Source: Savagea serpentis (lineage in GTDB: Bacteria; Bacillota; Bacilli; Bacillales_A; Planococcaceae). Taken from it: a stretch of DNA of 64,000 nucleotides. The notes under the pieces are model-generated. The model searched no databases and had not been told where the DNA came from. It saw nothing but the letters and a program-made list of their open reading frames with translations. The position numbers and the translations under genes are program-made. This document shows positions 9,074-19,084 of this stretch, in pieces (position 1 is the stretch's first letter; each line of letters starts with the position of its first letter). Location of the stretch: the NCBI RefSeq assembly GCF_015351395.1, contig NZ_JADKPV010000004.1, forward strand, positions 62,001 to 126,000. The letters run 5' to 3'.

Positions 9074-10655
9074 ATTGTTCCATTGGCACAGTGATGACGA
9101 TTTCGATCCCGCCACTCGCATTGCGTGCCACAATCGTACCGTGTTGTTGGTGAACGATTTGTTTGGCAATCGCAAGTCCCAGTCCCGTTCCTTCTATCGT
9201 CTCACTCGTATTCGTGCCTCGATAGTAGCGTTCAAACATTTGTTGTAACAATTGTTCTGGCAAAGGCTCTGCCTCATTCCAAATCGACAAAATCGCCTCA
9301 TTATTTCTACGCTCTACACGTATGCGGACGATGCCTTCTGAATATTTCAACCCGTTTGACACGACATTATCTAATACACGTTCAAAAGCGATCGTATCGA
9401 GTAAGACGCTTACTTCTTCTCCTTGTACATTGAGGCGTGATGCTTGAATATGTTTTTCACTATATTCTTGCACGTAATGCAACAATTCAACCGGTCTCTC
9501 TTCTAAAGTGACCTGGCGATGTTGCAGCGCATACGTATAATTCAAATCATCGAGTAAAGCGTTCATATACGATGCCTTCTTTTCAATCGTTTCAGCAAAT
9601 TGCCTCACTTCTTCTTCCGACCAATGATAGTCCGAATTTAACATGACCGCATAGCCGTACATCGAACTGAGTGGGGTTTTTAAATCATGAGAAAGCCCTG
9701 TAATCCACTCTTCTCGCAACTGATCATGTTGCGCACGCTCTTCTTCTGCAAGTTGTAATTTCTTCGTCAAATCGCGCAATGATTCATCGACACTCGCATA
9801 TAAATTGTATTTTCGTTTCAATTTTTCATTTTTGTATAAGCGTTTTGGGTATGTCAATGTGTAGTCGCGCATGCTTAGGCGTTCCATCCACTTTAAGAAA
9901 TGATAGAGGGGTCTGGCAAAACGCGTCCCAATCCACCACGAAAAGAGCACCGCTACAAAAAGGAGAACGAGGTGAAACGATACAATCCATTTTAAAAAGC
10001 TAAGCGGATCAAATTGTACAGGTAAATAATACGTATTTGGGAGACGTACGACAATGAGTTCGTCGTCTTGTTGCATAAAGGAGACGATTTCGCGTTCCTC
10101 TGAAAAATAAGGAGAACCTGAGACAATATCTTCTAAGCGGAGTGGCTCAGTAGATTCGTCTGTCGTCGTTAAACGACGCCCTTCCTCATTATATGTTTCC
10201 CATACACCATCGCTTCGTTCGCCCGTTTTTGCATAACGATACATTTGTTCATCCGCTTCCGTATAAGGAATGAACAACATATGATGGTCTTGTTCGATAT
10301 CCCAAACATAATATTTTTGACGGTGTTTTAATAATTGTTCGAACGTATAGGAAGTCGGCGCATGATAGTGCGGATGAGTCGTTTGGACAACTTGTCCTTT
10401 GTCATTAATCATTTGTAACACTCCACCGCTCCGTTCGGCAATGAGCCGATCTTCTTCATCGAATTGATGGTCGGTATAATGCGCCTCGATATCCGTCGTC
10501 GTCAAATCTTCTACACGCGTATGTAAACTCGCTGGATCACTTTGAAAAAACATATAGAAAAAAGTCATGACGAACGCAAAGAAACTGATGAAATAAAAAC
10601 CTAAAAAGTAAATCGTGAAACGCCCGAACAATGTTTTAACAGACCGTTTTTTCAT
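9072..10655 (-). CDS. Sensor histidine kinase of an orphan-type two-component system
   Basis: This 527-residue membrane kinase has TM1 near residues 12-36, an extracytoplasmic sensor region of about 180 residues, TM2 near 222-242, and a linker of HAMP size (250-310). The phospho-acceptor H323 is in WITGLSHDLKTPLSSM, the N box is DNVVSNGLKYSEG and the G box is GTGLGLAIAKQI. The sensor region has no domain I can name; it is rich in acidic residues and in H, Y and E. The response regulator lies 1 base upstream in the same direction, and a membrane protein is divergent. The signal is unknown. Confidence 0.93.
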   Translation of the reverse strand: MKKRSVKTLFGRFTIYFLGFYFISFFAFVMTFFYMFFQSDPASLHTRVEDLTTTDIEAHYTDHQFDEEDRLIAERSGGVLQMINDKGQVVQTTHPHYHAPTSYTFEQLLKHRQKYYVWDIEQDHHMLFIPYTEADEQMYRYAKTGERSDGVWETYNEEGRRLTTTDESTEPLRLEDIVSGSPYFSEEREIVSFMQQDDELIVVRLPNTYYLPVQFDPLSFLKWIVSFHLVLLFVAVLFSWWIGTRFARPLYHFLKWMERLSMRDYTLTYPKRLYKNEKLKRKYNLYASVDESLRDLTKKLQLAEEERAQHDQLREEWITGLSHDLKTPLSSMYGYAVMLNSDYHWSEEEVRQFAETIEKKASYMNALLDDLNYTYALQHRQVTLEERPVELLHYVQEYSEKHIQASRLNVQGEEVSVLLDTIAFERVLDNVVSNGLKYSEGIVRIRVERRNNEAILSIWNEAEPLPEQLLQQMFERYYRGTNTSETIEGTGLGLAIAKQIVHQQHGTIVARNASGGIEIVITVPMEQ

Positions 10656-10656
10656 A

Positions 10657-11355
10657 TTATGCCTCCCGCTTTAATTTATATCCGATTCCTCTCATCGTAA
10701 CGAGCAATTGCGGATCGCTCGGATTATCCTCTATTTTTTCACGCAATTTCCGAATATGTACCATAATCGTATTATCATCGATATACTCCTCTTGCCATAC
10801 CGCTTCATACAATTGCTCTTTTGATAACACTTGATCGAGATGCGTCGCGAAAAAGGCGAGGAGTTGGTATTGTTTTCCCGTCAGTTCTACTTCTTGATTT
10901 TCCACAAGTAATAAGGCCGCTTTCGTGTCGAGTATACAATTGCCGAACCGAATGCGCGCATTACCGTCGTGCTGTCCGACGTAACGTTTCATTTGAGCAT
11001 TCACTCGCGCTGCTAATTCTAAAGGATTAAACGGCTTCTTAATATAATCATCCGCTCCTTGCATAAAGCCTGTCAGAACGTCAGCATCGCTTGTAAGCGC
11101 CGTTAAAAAGAAAATTGGTGCATTGCCTTTCTCACGTGCGACGGTGGCTAAATCGAGCCCAGAACCGTCCGGCAACATAATATCTAATAAATATAAATCA
11201 AATGCACTGCGTTGAATCGCGTCTTTCGCTTCTTGATACGTATGGACAACTGTAATATTCGTCCATCCTTCCTTTTCTAAAATAATGCGAATCATTTGGG
11301 CGATCGCCACTTCATCATCTACGACTAGAATACGTTTTGCATATAGTGAATTCAA
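10657..11355 (-). CDS. OmpR/PhoB-family response regulator
   Basis: This 232-residue protein has a receiver domain with the acidic pair DDE at 13-15, phospho-accepting D58 in YLLDIMLPDGSG and the lysine in KKPFNPLELAARV. A winged-helix domain follows (VELTGKQYQLLAFFATH, MVHIRKLREKIE, TMRGIGYKL). The only plausible start is TTG at 11355, because an AGGAGGAACAATCA site precedes it and no ATG follows before the conserved core. It pairs with the adjacent kinase. Two 11-bp phased repeats lie just upstream and are a likely target site. Confidence 0.94.
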   Translation of the reverse strand: MNSLYAKRILVVDDEVAIAQMIRIILEKEGWTNITVVHTYQEAKDAIQRSAFDLYLLDIMLPDGSGLDLATVAREKGNAPIFFLTALTSDADVLTGFMQGADDYIKKPFNPLELAARVNAQMKRYVGQHDGNARIRFGNCILDTKAALLLVENQEVELTGKQYQLLAFFATHLDQVLSKEQLYEAVWQEEYIDDNTIMVHIRKLREKIEDNPSDPQLLVTMRGIGYKLKREA

Positions 11356-11369
11356 TGATTGTTCCTCCT

Positions 11370-11391
11370 TTTAAGCTAAGTTTAAGATAAG
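11370..11391. promoter_or_regulatory. Two tandem 11-bp repeats, likely response-regulator box
   Basis: TTTAAGCTAAG is followed immediately by TTTAAGATAAG, giving 10 of 11 identical bases at one helical turn. OmpR-family dimers bind exactly such direct repeats. The site lies between the regulator gene and the DUF418 gene, about 28 bases upstream of a TATACT -10 box for the latter that has no good -35, as expected of an activated promoter. Confidence 0.6.
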
Positions 11392-11418
11392 TGAAAACGT
11401 GCGATAAGCTTCTCTCAC

Positions 11419-11424
11419 TATACT
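11419..11424 (+). promoter_or_regulatory. -10 box of the DUF418 gene
   Basis: TATACT stands 37 bases before the ATG. The -35 position (around 11396-11401) has no TTGACA-like hexamer, and the phased repeats lie just upstream of it. Confidence 0.5.
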
Positions 11425-11461
11425 AAAAATACGCAAACAACTATAGAGAGAAGGTCACTTT

Positions 11462-12679
11462 ATGATAGAACGTCCTACAGAACGTGTCCACGTCGTTGAT
11501 GCTTTACGTGGTTTTAGTTTATTCGGAATTTTACTCGCGAACTTACTTATTTTTCAATACGGCATGTTCGGAAAAGATATGATCGAACTGTTCCCGATTT
11601 CTACTTTTGACGAGATCGCTTACGATTTTACGAAAATCGCAATCGAAGGAAGCTTTTTACCGATTTTCGCTTTGCTTTTCGGCTTTTCACTCGTGAAGTT
11701 ATCAGATAGCTTAAAAAGAAAAAATGCGCGTCCGAAATGGCATTTATTCCGCCGTGGTGTACTATTGCTCGCAGCAGGTCTTTTGCACAGTTATTTCATT
11801 TGGGAAGGTGACATTCTCGCCTTTTACGGAGGGATGGCGATTTTATTATTGCCTTTCGTTCACCGAAAACCTTTAACTGTCGCGATTTTAGGTTTACTGA
11901 GCTTATTCCTCCCCCTCATCATGAGCTTCGTCTTTATGGGGGATTCTTCCGATACATTATTGCTCGGTGAAGATGAAACGACGAGAGCGTACGTCGAACA
12001 ATCAATTCCGATTTATGCGAACGGCTCATACACTGACATTCATCAATTCGTTCAAGAAGTGAGTCCTTACGATGAAGAAATGGAAGCGATGATGGGAGTC
12101 ATTACACTCATTTTGCCATTTATTACAGGTTCTTTATTTTTACTCGGAATGTGGACGGCAAAAGTGAATTTCTTCCACGATTCGAAATATGCAAAATGGT
12201 ATAAGCTCGGTGTTCCACTCGTCCTAGTCGGACTCGTTTTAAAAGCGATTGTTCATTTTGATTGGAGTGAAAACCTCGTATTACAAGCGGTCGCTGAACA
12301 AGGTCCACACTTGCTCGCTTTCGGATATATTTTAACATTCGCTCAAATGTATTATGCTACTCCACACGCTCTCCTCTTTAAAGGATTTGAAGCGGTCGGC
12401 AAATTATCTTTAACGAATTATATTATGCAATCTGTTATCACAACTTTTATTTTTTACGGATACGGCTTCGGCTTGTTCGGTTCACTCGGTGTTTGGAAAG
12501 CGATGATTCTCGGACTCGTCATTTACACGTTGCAATGTGTCGGAAGTGTATTGTATCTCCGCTATTTCAAACGCGGTCCTTTAGAAACATTGCTTCGCAT
12601 CGGGACAAACTTAACGTGGAAAGGACATGTGCGTCCTCGTCGACCGAAAGCTTCAGCTGCACAAGAAATCATTTCTTAA
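11462..12679 (+). CDS. DUF418 / YeiB-like polytopic membrane protein
   Basis: This 405-residue integral membrane protein of the DUF418 group has the family opening RVHVVDALRGFSLFGILLANLL, then RRGVLLLAAGLLHSYFIWEGDILAFYGG, and the C-terminal DUF418 core with GKLSLTNYIMQSVITTFIFYGYGFGLFG. I count about nine to ten hydrophobic helices. Function is not established; such proteins are thought to act at the envelope and resemble acyltransferase-3 proteins in topology. It is transcribed away from a two-component system whose predicted binding site lies at its promoter, so it is a likely target of that system. Confidence 0.88.
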   Translation: MIERPTERVHVVDALRGFSLFGILLANLLIFQYGMFGKDMIELFPISTFDEIAYDFTKIAIEGSFLPIFALLFGFSLVKLSDSLKRKNARPKWHLFRRGVLLLAAGLLHSYFIWEGDILAFYGGMAILLLPFVHRKPLTVAILGLLSLFLPLIMSFVFMGDSSDTLLLGEDETTRAYVEQSIPIYANGSYTDIHQFVQEVSPYDEEMEAMMGVITLILPFITGSLFLLGMWTAKVNFFHDSKYAKWYKLGVPLVLVGLVLKAIVHFDWSENLVLQAVAEQGPHLLAFGYILTFAQMYYATPHALLFKGFEAVGKLSLTNYIMQSVITTFIFYGYGFGLFGSLGVWKAMILGLVIYTLQCVGSVLYLRYFKRGPLETLLRIGTNLTWKGHVRPRRPKASAAQEIIS

Positions 12680-12685
12680 TAGAAA

Positions 12686-12733
12686 CAAAAAATAGACAAA
12701 GCCCATGAATTGTTGGGACTTTGTCTATTTTTG
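12686..12733. terminator. Bidirectional hairpin terminator
   Basis: AAAAATAGACAAAGCCC pairs with GGGACTTTGTCTATTTTT across a short loop with one mismatch. It is shared by the DUF418 gene (plus) and the end of the lactate/glycolate operon (minus). Confidence 0.9.
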
Positions 12734-12735
12734 TA

Positions 12736-14064
12736 TTAACGATTCGCACGTTCGTATGCTTCGACTAATAAATCGACGATATGTACACCGTCCATTTTGT
12801 CAGATAATCCTTCACGTTCAATTCCGAGCTTCATTTGTAATAAGCATCCTGGATTTGTCGTGACGATTGTTTTCGCATCTGTCGCTTTTACATGCGTCAT
12901 CTTTTTATCTAAAATTTGCATCGACATGTCAGATTCTACTAAGTTGTAAATCCCTGCTGAGCCACAGCAACTGTCAGCGCCAACCATTTCGACAAATTCG
13001 ACGCCTTCGATTGCGCGCAATAATTGACGTGGTTGTTCGCTTACCTTTTGACCGTTGCGTAAGTGACATGAATCTTGATACGTGACGATTTGACGCGGCA
13101 ATGATAATTTTTGTTTATGGAAGTCGAGGTCCACTAAAATCGACGTAATGTCTTGAATTTTCGCTGAAAATGCTTCCGCGCGCGCTTTCCATTCTGGTTC
13201 ATCACGTAATAAATGTCCGTAATCGACTAAAAATGCTCCACATCCACCTGCGTTCGTAATAATATAATCGACGCCCGCTTTTTCGAATGCTTCGATATTG
13301 CGCTTCGCTAACACTTTCGATTGATCGACCTCTCCACTGTGACCATGGAGCGCTCCACAACAGCCTTGCCCTTCTGGAACGACGATTTCACAACCTGCAT
13401 ATTGAAGCAATTTCGTTGTCGATTCATTCGTTTTTAAAAATAGTGTATCCATTAAACAACCGCCGAAAAACGCTACTTTTTTCGTCTTTTTGCCAATCGG
13501 TTCATAGTAACGTGGACGATTTTGCATTTGTCGTTTCGTCGGCGCTTTCGGTAACACTTTTTCCATCGTAGCCATCGTATCTGGAAGCATGCTCATTAAG
13601 CCGAATGAATGAGCGAATTTGCCGATTCCCGTACGTTGGTAAATGCCGAGTAAGTTAACGGCAGACACCATTTCTTTTTGATCCATGAAGAAGCGATTCA
13701 ATACTTGTGTACGCGCAACTTTTTCCGTTGCGGATTGGTTGTTTACTTCATAAATCGCATGACGCGCTTGTTCTAACAATTGTCCGAAGTTTACACCTGA
13801 AGGACAAGCTGTCTCACAAGCACGACATCCGAGACAAAGGTCAATGGAGCGTTTCACTTCATCGTCCGGCTCGATTAAACCGTCGACGACACCTTTCATA
13901 ATCGCGATACGACCACGTGGTGAATGTTTCTCATCTTGATTCGTTTCTTTATATGTTGGACAGCTCGGTAAACAAAAGCCGCAACGTGTACAGTTCATTA
14001 GTTCATCATAATCCATCTTCGCGACAAAGTTTTGTTGAATTTTTTTGCGTTCACGTGTTTGCAT
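12736..14064 (-). CDS. glcF: Glycolate/lactate oxidase iron-sulfur subunit GlcF
   Basis: This 442-residue protein has two ferredoxin-like 4Fe-4S sites near the N-terminus (CTRCGFCLPSCPTY and CLGCRACETACPSG) and two CCG domains (GGCLMDTLF...GCCGALHGHSGE and SCHLRNGQ...DSCCGSAGIYN). It passes electrons from the FAD subunit GlcD, just upstream, to the membrane quinone pool. It is the last gene of the seven-gene lut-glc block and is followed by a terminator. All cluster cysteines are present. The substrate may be glycolate, D-lactate or both. Confidence 0.92.
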   Translation of the reverse strand: MQTRERKKIQQNFVAKMDYDELMNCTRCGFCLPSCPTYKETNQDEKHSPRGRIAIMKGVVDGLIEPDDEVKRSIDLCLGCRACETACPSGVNFGQLLEQARHAIYEVNNQSATEKVARTQVLNRFFMDQKEMVSAVNLLGIYQRTGIGKFAHSFGLMSMLPDTMATMEKVLPKAPTKRQMQNRPRYYEPIGKKTKKVAFFGGCLMDTLFLKTNESTTKLLQYAGCEIVVPEGQGCCGALHGHSGEVDQSKVLAKRNIEAFEKAGVDYIITNAGGCGAFLVDYGHLLRDEPEWKARAEAFSAKIQDITSILVDLDFHKQKLSLPRQIVTYQDSCHLRNGQKVSEQPRQLLRAIEGVEFVEMVGADSCCGSAGIYNLVESDMSMQILDKKMTHVKATDAKTIVTTNPGCLLQMKLGIEREGLSDKMDGVHIVDLLVEAYERANR

Positions 14065-14075
14065 TTGAGCACCGC

Positions 14076-15470
14076 CTATCGTTGTTGTTTTGCTGTGAAC
14101 ATTTTACCTGGGTTCATAATCGCATTCGGGTCGAGCGCAAATTTAATGTTACGCATCGCTTCAACGCCTGCTTCCCCAGCTTTCAATGATAAATATGGAA
14201 GTTTCATTTCACCGACACCGTGTTCTCCTGTGATCGTTCCACCGAGACGCACTGCCTCTTCGAAAATTTCTTTAAACGCTGCATCGACACGTTCCATCTC
14301 TTCTGTATCACGCGCATCTGTCAAACAAGTGGGGTGTAAGTTTCCATCTCCTGCGTGACCGAATGTACAAACGGTTAATTCGTATTTTTTCGCAATTTCA
14401 TTAATGATGCCAACCATTTCTGCAATTTTCGAACGGGGTACCGTCGCATCTTCTAAAATTGTTGTCGGCTTCATACGAGAAAGTGCCGATAACGCTGTAC
14501 GACGCGCACTCGTTAACTCATATGCTTCTTCTGGAGTTTGGGCGACTTGAACGTCCATCGCTCCTGTTTCCATACAAATTTTAGCCATGCGTTCTGTATC
14601 GCGGTCGACAATTTCTTTCGGACCGTCTTGTTCGATCAACAATACTGCTCCCGCATCTGTCGGTAAACCGATTTGTGCGAAGTCCTCTACGACGCGAACC
14701 GTCGCTTGATCGAGGAATTCTAAAGTTGCAGGGATGATGCGATTTTCAATAATTGCCGATACCGCTTTCGCTGACGTTTCTAAATCTTCGAATAAAACGA
14801 GCATCGTTTTCGTCGCTTCTGGCTTCGGAATAAGTTTAAGGACAGCACCGGTAATCACACCGAGTGTACCTTCTGCCCCAACGAAAAGACGCGTCAAATC
14901 GTAACCTGCGACGTCTTTCGCTAATTTACCACCGGTTTCGATGATTTCACCATTTGGAAGCACAACTTGCAATCCGATGACGTAATCACGTGTTACACCG
15001 TATTTCAAACCGTGCAAACCACCAGCATTCGTGCTAATGTTTCCACCGATTTGAGAAATGTTCACGGAACCTGGGTCCGGTGGGTAAAATAATCCTTTCG
15101 CCTCTGCCGCTTCAATGATGCGTTGCGTGATGACACCTGGTTGTACGGTCATCGTTAAGTTCGCTTCATCAATTTCAATAATTTCGTTCATATTTTTAAA
15201 GAGTAAAACGACGCCACCTTTAGACGGGGTTGTCGAAGCACTCAAATTCGTTCCTGAACCGCGTGGAACGATTGGAATACGATTTGCATTACAAATTTTA
15301 ACGATTTCACTCACTTCAAAAACGTTGCGTGGTGCAAGCACACAATGTGGGCGCGCTTGGAATCCTGGTGTCGCATCGTACGAGTAGTTTAAAAGTGAAG
15401 ATTCACTATCTAAGACATTTTCTTCCCCAACGATGGCGACGAATTGCTTTCGAATTTTGCTAGAAATCAA
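14076..15470 (-). CDS. glcD: FAD-linked glycolate/D-lactate oxidase subunit GlcD
   Basis: This flavoprotein of 464 residues oxidises a 2-hydroxy acid. The PCMH-type FAD domain is seen in IPIVPRGSGTNLS, GGNISTNAGGLHGLKYG and FVGAEGTLGVIT. The C-terminal FAD-oxidase domain has FGHAGDGNLHP and GTITGEHGVG. An upstream ATG (15536) would overlap lutC by 50 bases. I prefer the TTG at 15470 because GAGAGGTGAGAAAA stands directly before it and it lies 16 bases after the lutC stop. Together with GlcF it forms a two-subunit oxidase fused to the L-lactate operon. Confidence 0.92.
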   Translation of the reverse strand: MISSKIRKQFVAIVGEENVLDSESSLLNYSYDATPGFQARPHCVLAPRNVFEVSEIVKICNANRIPIVPRGSGTNLSASTTPSKGGVVLLFKNMNEIIEIDEANLTMTVQPGVITQRIIEAAEAKGLFYPPDPGSVNISQIGGNISTNAGGLHGLKYGVTRDYVIGLQVVLPNGEIIETGGKLAKDVAGYDLTRLFVGAEGTLGVITGAVLKLIPKPEATKTMLVLFEDLETSAKAVSAIIENRIIPATLEFLDQATVRVVEDFAQIGLPTDAGAVLLIEQDGPKEIVDRDTERMAKICMETGAMDVQVAQTPEEAYELTSARRTALSALSRMKPTTILEDATVPRSKIAEMVGIINEIAKKYELTVCTFGHAGDGNLHPTCLTDARDTEEMERVDAAFKEIFEEAVRLGGTITGEHGVGEMKLPYLSLKAGEAGVEAMRNIKFALDPNAIMNPGKMFTAKQQR

Positions 15471-15486
15471 TTTTCTCACCTCTCGA

Positions 15487-16188
15487 TTATTGATCATCGA
15501 CAACGATGTAAAACACTTCGACAGGTCCGTGTACACCGACGACTAAGTTCATCTCGATATCGGCACTTTTACTCGGTCCTGAAATGAAACTAACACATGA
15601 AGGAACTTTTCCTTCTCCCTTTAATTTACCACGAACTGTTTGCGCAGCTTGTGTCATTCTCGGGACAATTGTGCTTTTCGGAACGATTGCGATATGCGCA
15701 TGAGGTAAAAGACTAATGCCTCGTCCCATTTGTTCGTTCATAAATAAGACGACGGTTCCAGATTCTGCAAGTGTCACATCGCTGAACGTAATGCCGACAC
15801 GTGCACGCTCTGCAAAGCGAAGATTTTCTTCTCCCGCTTCTTCCTTCCAAATATGCATATCCATTTTATTTTTTAATTGTTCATAATAAGTTGTCATACC
15901 AAATTCATCATTGCGACGATCGTCTGCAGCGATGACAGAATCTGCTTGTAAACCGTCCAAAATGCGATCGAGTGTCGCTTCAAGTTGCGCGAGCGGTACA
16001 ACATCTACTGAAGTGTGGCCGACTGCGCATTGCGCTTGCAGTGCTTCGACTAATTGGTCTTGTGACAACCCTTGCAATACCGCATGTTGAGGTTGATGAC
16101 GCCATACTGGCTTTTCGACAGGTGCTGTAATGCGAGGTCTTCCTAATTCATTCGCAATATTGTTTAAAAATTCTTCTTTTGTCGCCAT
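15487..16188 (-). CDS. lutC: Lactate utilization protein C (LUD domain)
   Basis: This 233-residue LUD-domain protein is the third component of the LutABC L-lactate oxidising complex. Typical stretches are VGITFSDVTLAESGTVVLF, LLPHAHIAIVPKSTIVPRM and the C-terminal VSFISGPSKSADIEMNLVVGVHGP. The gene starts 1 base after the lutB stop and has AAGGAGGAGAAATAAG as its ribosome site, which overlaps the end of lutB. The length is normal. Confidence 0.93.
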   Translation of the reverse strand: MATKEEFLNNIANELGRPRITAPVEKPVWRHQPQHAVLQGLSQDQLVEALQAQCAVGHTSVDVVPLAQLEATLDRILDGLQADSVIAADDRRNDEFGMTTYYEQLKNKMDMHIWKEEAGEENLRFAERARVGITFSDVTLAESGTVVLFMNEQMGRGISLLPHAHIAIVPKSTIVPRMTQAAQTVRGKLKGEGKVPSCVSFISGPSKSADIEMNLVVGVHGPVEVFYIVVDDQ

Positions 16189-16189
16189 C

Positions 16190-17605
16190 TTATTTCTCCT
16201 CCTTGCGGTTTTTGAACCAATGACGGAACGTTTCTTTCGGTGGTGCAGGGAAGTCGCGTTCTTTCGTCCATTCTTTCAAAATGCTCGGTCCATCTGTAAT
16301 TTTTTCGTCTTTCGTCCACGGTTTCATCGCTGTGCGTGCAAGTTTTGAACTCAATTTGTACGCAGCAGGGTGAGAAGCCCATTGAACGAATCCTTTCATC
16401 GCTACTTTTTCCATTTTAGGTGCCATGCCGAGTTCAACGATATTTTCACGGTGACGCACGAGATGTTCATGGAGTGGAATTTTGACAGGACATGCATCAG
16501 TACATGCTGCGCAAAGTGTCGATGCATAAGGTAATTCTTTATGATTTTCATAACCGTCTAACAATGGTGTTAAAACAGCGCCAATCGGTCCTGGGTAGAT
16601 GGAACCGTAAGCGTGTCCGCCAATTTGACGATATACGGGACATGCGTTAATACATGCTGCACATCGGATACAGTGCAAGGCAGATTGGAATTCTGTTCCT
16701 AAAATCTTTGAACGTCCATTGTCTACGATGACGAGGTGATATTCTTCCGGCCCGTCTGTTTCGCCTTCTTGACGTACCCCTGTGATCGCGGTGATATAAC
16801 TCGTTAATTTTTGTCCGACTGCCGAACGTGTTAATAAACTGACGAGCACTTCCATCTCTTCCCATGTCGGGACGATTCGTTCCATCCCCATCACTGAAAT
16901 TTGGGTCTTCGGCAATGTTGTGGAAAGTCGTGCGTTCCCTTCATTTGTTACGAGTGTAACTGTTCCAGATTCCGCGATGGCAAAGTTACATCCTGTAATC
17001 CCGATATCTGCAGCTAAAAATTCTTCACGCAATTGCTTGCGCGCAAATAATGCTAAATCTTCAGGAGTACTTGTGCTATCGTAGCCACGATATTTTACGA
17101 AAGTATCTTTAATTTGTTCTTTATTCAAATGGAGAGCTGGTGTAACAATATGAGACGGTAAGTCTCCATCCAATTGTAAAATCCATTCGCCTAAGTCTGT
17201 CTCGACCACGTCGGCTCCTACTTCGGCGAGCGCTTTGTTTAAGCCGATTTCTTCCGTGACCATCGACTTAGATTTGACCACTTTTTTAGCATTTTTCGAT
17301 TGCGCGACTTTTTTAATATATTCATTCGCTTCAGCAGCATCTTTAGCGAAAAATACATTTCCGCCACGCGCTTCGACTTGTTCTGTCAATTGGTTTAAAT
17401 AATAATCCAAATGATTTAGCGTATGCGTCCGAATTTCTTCACCTAATGAGCGCCAATCTTCCCAATCACCTAACTCTTCAGAAGCTGCAAGTTTTCCTGA
17501 ACGGAAGCGACCTTGCGCTGAAGCGATTGACTCACGCATAAAATCGTTCGCTACACCTTTGTCAATTCGTTTGTCATACGGATCATTGCTAATTCGAATG
17601 CTCAT
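16190..17605 (-). CDS. lutB: Lactate utilization iron-sulfur protein B
   Basis: This 471-residue protein joins a LUD domain (residues about 60-300, with [21 protein letters not shown]) to two 4Fe-4S motifs, [15 protein letters not shown] near residue 313 and [11 protein letters not shown] near 365. It is the central electron-transfer subunit of LutABC, which oxidises L-lactate to pyruvate. Its ATG overlaps the lutA stop by four bases (ATGA), and lutC follows after 1 base, so the three are translationally coupled. All cluster cysteines are present. Confidence 0.94.
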   Translation of the reverse strand: MSIRISNDPYDKRIDKGVANDFMRESIASAQGRFRSGKLAASEELGDWEDWRSLGEEIRTHTLNHLDYYLNQLTEQVEARGGNVFFAKDAAEANEYIKKVAQSKNAKKVVKSKSMVTEEIGLNKALAEVGADVVETDLGEWILQLDGDLPSHIVTPALHLNKEQIKDTFVKYRGYDSTSTPEDLALFARKQLREEFLAADIGITGCNFAIAESGTVTLVTNEGNARLSTTLPKTQISVMGMERIVPTWEEMEVLVSLLTRSAVGQKLTSYITAITGVRQEGETDGPEEYHLVIVDNGRSKILGTEFQSALHCIRCAACINACPVYRQIGGHAYGSIYPGPIGAVLTPLLDGYENHKELPYASTLCAACTDACPVKIPLHEHLVRHRENIVELGMAPKMEKVAMKGFVQWASHPAAYKLSSKLARTAMKPWTKDEKITDGPSILKEWTKERDFPAPPKETFRHWFKNRKEEK

Positions 17606-18339
17606 TTTTTCACTTCCTCATTTGAAAATTGGTTCAAAATTTCTACGATGTGCAATACTTCTACATTTTTGCCTTCACGTGTTAAACGACCTTGAATATT
17701 CATTAAACAAGCCATGTCTCCGCCGACTAAATATTCCGCTTCTGTTTCTTCGACATGATGCGCTTTTTCGTCTACCATACGGCCTGAAATGACCGCATTT
17801 TTCACTGCAAATGTTCCGCCGAATCCACAGCAATCTTCCGCCTGTGGTAACGGAACGACATCAACACCTTCAATGCTTTCAAGTAAACGTAATGGAGCTT
17901 CTTTCACGCCGAGTAATCTCGTCATATGACATGATGGATGATACGTCACTTTTCCTTTAAATGTCGAAGGTATATTACGCACTTCTAATACCTCATATAA
18001 GAATTGTGTAATTTCATATGCTTTACGGGAAAACTTTTTCGCTTTTTCGCTATATTCTGGGTCATCTTTTAAAATATGTTCATATTCACGTAACATGTAG
18101 ACACATGAACCGGATGGGCCGACGATATACTCTGCATCTTCAAATACATCAATCATATGTTTCATCGATTTGATCGTTTCTTTTTTGTAGCCACTATTGT
18201 AAGAAGGCTGTCCACAGCACGTTTGACCTTCTGGGAAATCGACTTCACATCCGTATTTTTCTAATAATTCAACTGTCGCTTTACCTACTTGCCATGCAAA
18301 AATATCTGCCATACACGTAATAAATAAAGATACTTTCAT
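17602..18339 (-). CDS. lutA: Lactate utilization protein A (CCG domains)
   Basis: This 245-residue protein has two cysteine-rich CCG domains ([17 protein letters not shown] and [16 protein letters not shown]...[13 protein letters not shown]) that bind the non-cubane type of Fe-S cluster and form part of the L-lactate oxidase. I chose the ATG at 18339 over the upstream start at 18396: AAGGACGTGTTCAAA precedes it, the family begins MKVSLFITC, and it avoids overlap with lutR. It is 13 bases downstream of lutR. Confidence 0.93.
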   Translation of the reverse strand: MKVSLFITCMADIFAWQVGKATVELLEKYGCEVDFPEGQTCCGQPSYNSGYKKETIKSMKHMIDVFEDAEYIVGPSGSCVYMLREYEHILKDDPEYSEKAKKFSRKAYEITQFLYEVLEVRNIPSTFKGKVTYHPSCHMTRLLGVKEAPLRLLESIEGVDVVPLPQAEDCCGFGGTFAVKNAVISGRMVDEKAHHVEETEAEYLVGGDMACLMNIQGRLTREGKNVEVLHIVEILNQFSNEEVKK

Positions 18340-18352
18340 TTTGAACACGTCC

Positions 18353-19066
18353 TTACTTTTTAAACTCCATATAGTGTTGTAGTGATTTTTCCACATTTGT
18401 TAAGTGGAAAAACATTTCATCATGTGCCAAATCAGGACGTCGCTCGCGAATCGCATCATAAATGCGTCGGTGTTCTTTATATAAAGAAGCGGCTTTATCT
18501 TCTTTATATAGAAGAACATTGCGCGTATCTCTTAAAACATCACGCATAATTTCAGAGACCGACTGCATAAAGTGAATGAGCACTTCATTTTGCGTCGCTT
18601 TTGCAACCGCTAAATGAAATGCCATATCCGCCTCTTCTCCTGTTTGACCTTGTATATCCGCTTCATACATTTTTTGTAAAGCGTCTTCTAATTCTTTTAA
18701 ATCTTCCTCTGTCCGATGCGCCGCTGCTAATTTTGCTGCTCCAACTTCCAAAACTTTACGCACTTCGTACATATCGCGAATTTGTTTTTCATTCATTAAT
18801 AAACTGTTCGCTACTTGCGCCGAAAAGTTCAACGAATCAAATTGCGCGACGAATGTACCCTCTCCCTGGCGTATGTCTACATAACCGAGAGCGCGCAGTG
18901 CACTCATTGCTTCGCGCACTGCAGATCTGCTCACATTGTAATTTTTTGCTAATTGCTCAACTGAATCAAGACGATGTCCAGGTGGCCAATGTCCTTCTTC
19001 AATTTGGGATTTAATTAAATCTGCTATTTCTTCGTAGATTTTTTTCGGCGGTGTAAATTTTGTCAT
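18353..19066 (-). CDS. lutR: FadR-type GntR regulator of lactate genes
   Basis: This 237-residue regulator has an N-terminal winged helix (SVEQLAKNYNVSRSAVREAMSALRALGYVDIRQGEGTFV) and a C-terminal FCD ligand domain, whose metal and ligand pocket is suggested by FHLAVAKATQN and KEHRRIYDAI. It lies between lutP and lutABC. LutR in B. subtilis represses lutABC and lactate relieves it. Here the gene is inside the regulated cluster, so it should control itself. Candidate sites are described at 20767, 20846 and, more weakly, 19085. Confidence 0.9.
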   Translation of the reverse strand: MTKFTPPKKIYEEIADLIKSQIEEGHWPPGHRLDSVEQLAKNYNVSRSAVREAMSALRALGYVDIRQGEGTFVAQFDSLNFSAQVANSLLMNEKQIRDMYEVRKVLEVGAAKLAAAHRTEEDLKELEDALQKMYEADIQGQTGEEADMAFHLAVAKATQNEVLIHFMQSVSEIMRDVLRDTRNVLLYKEDKAASLYKEHRRIYDAIRERRPDLAHDEMFFHLTNVEKSLQHYMEFKK

Positions 19067-19084
19067 AATATAGCCTCCTTAAAT

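Noticed and set aside
14076-15536. Longer GlcD frame starting at an ATG at 15536
   Set aside because: It would overlap lutC by about 50 bases and has no ribosome site, while the TTG at 15470 has one and fits the gap.
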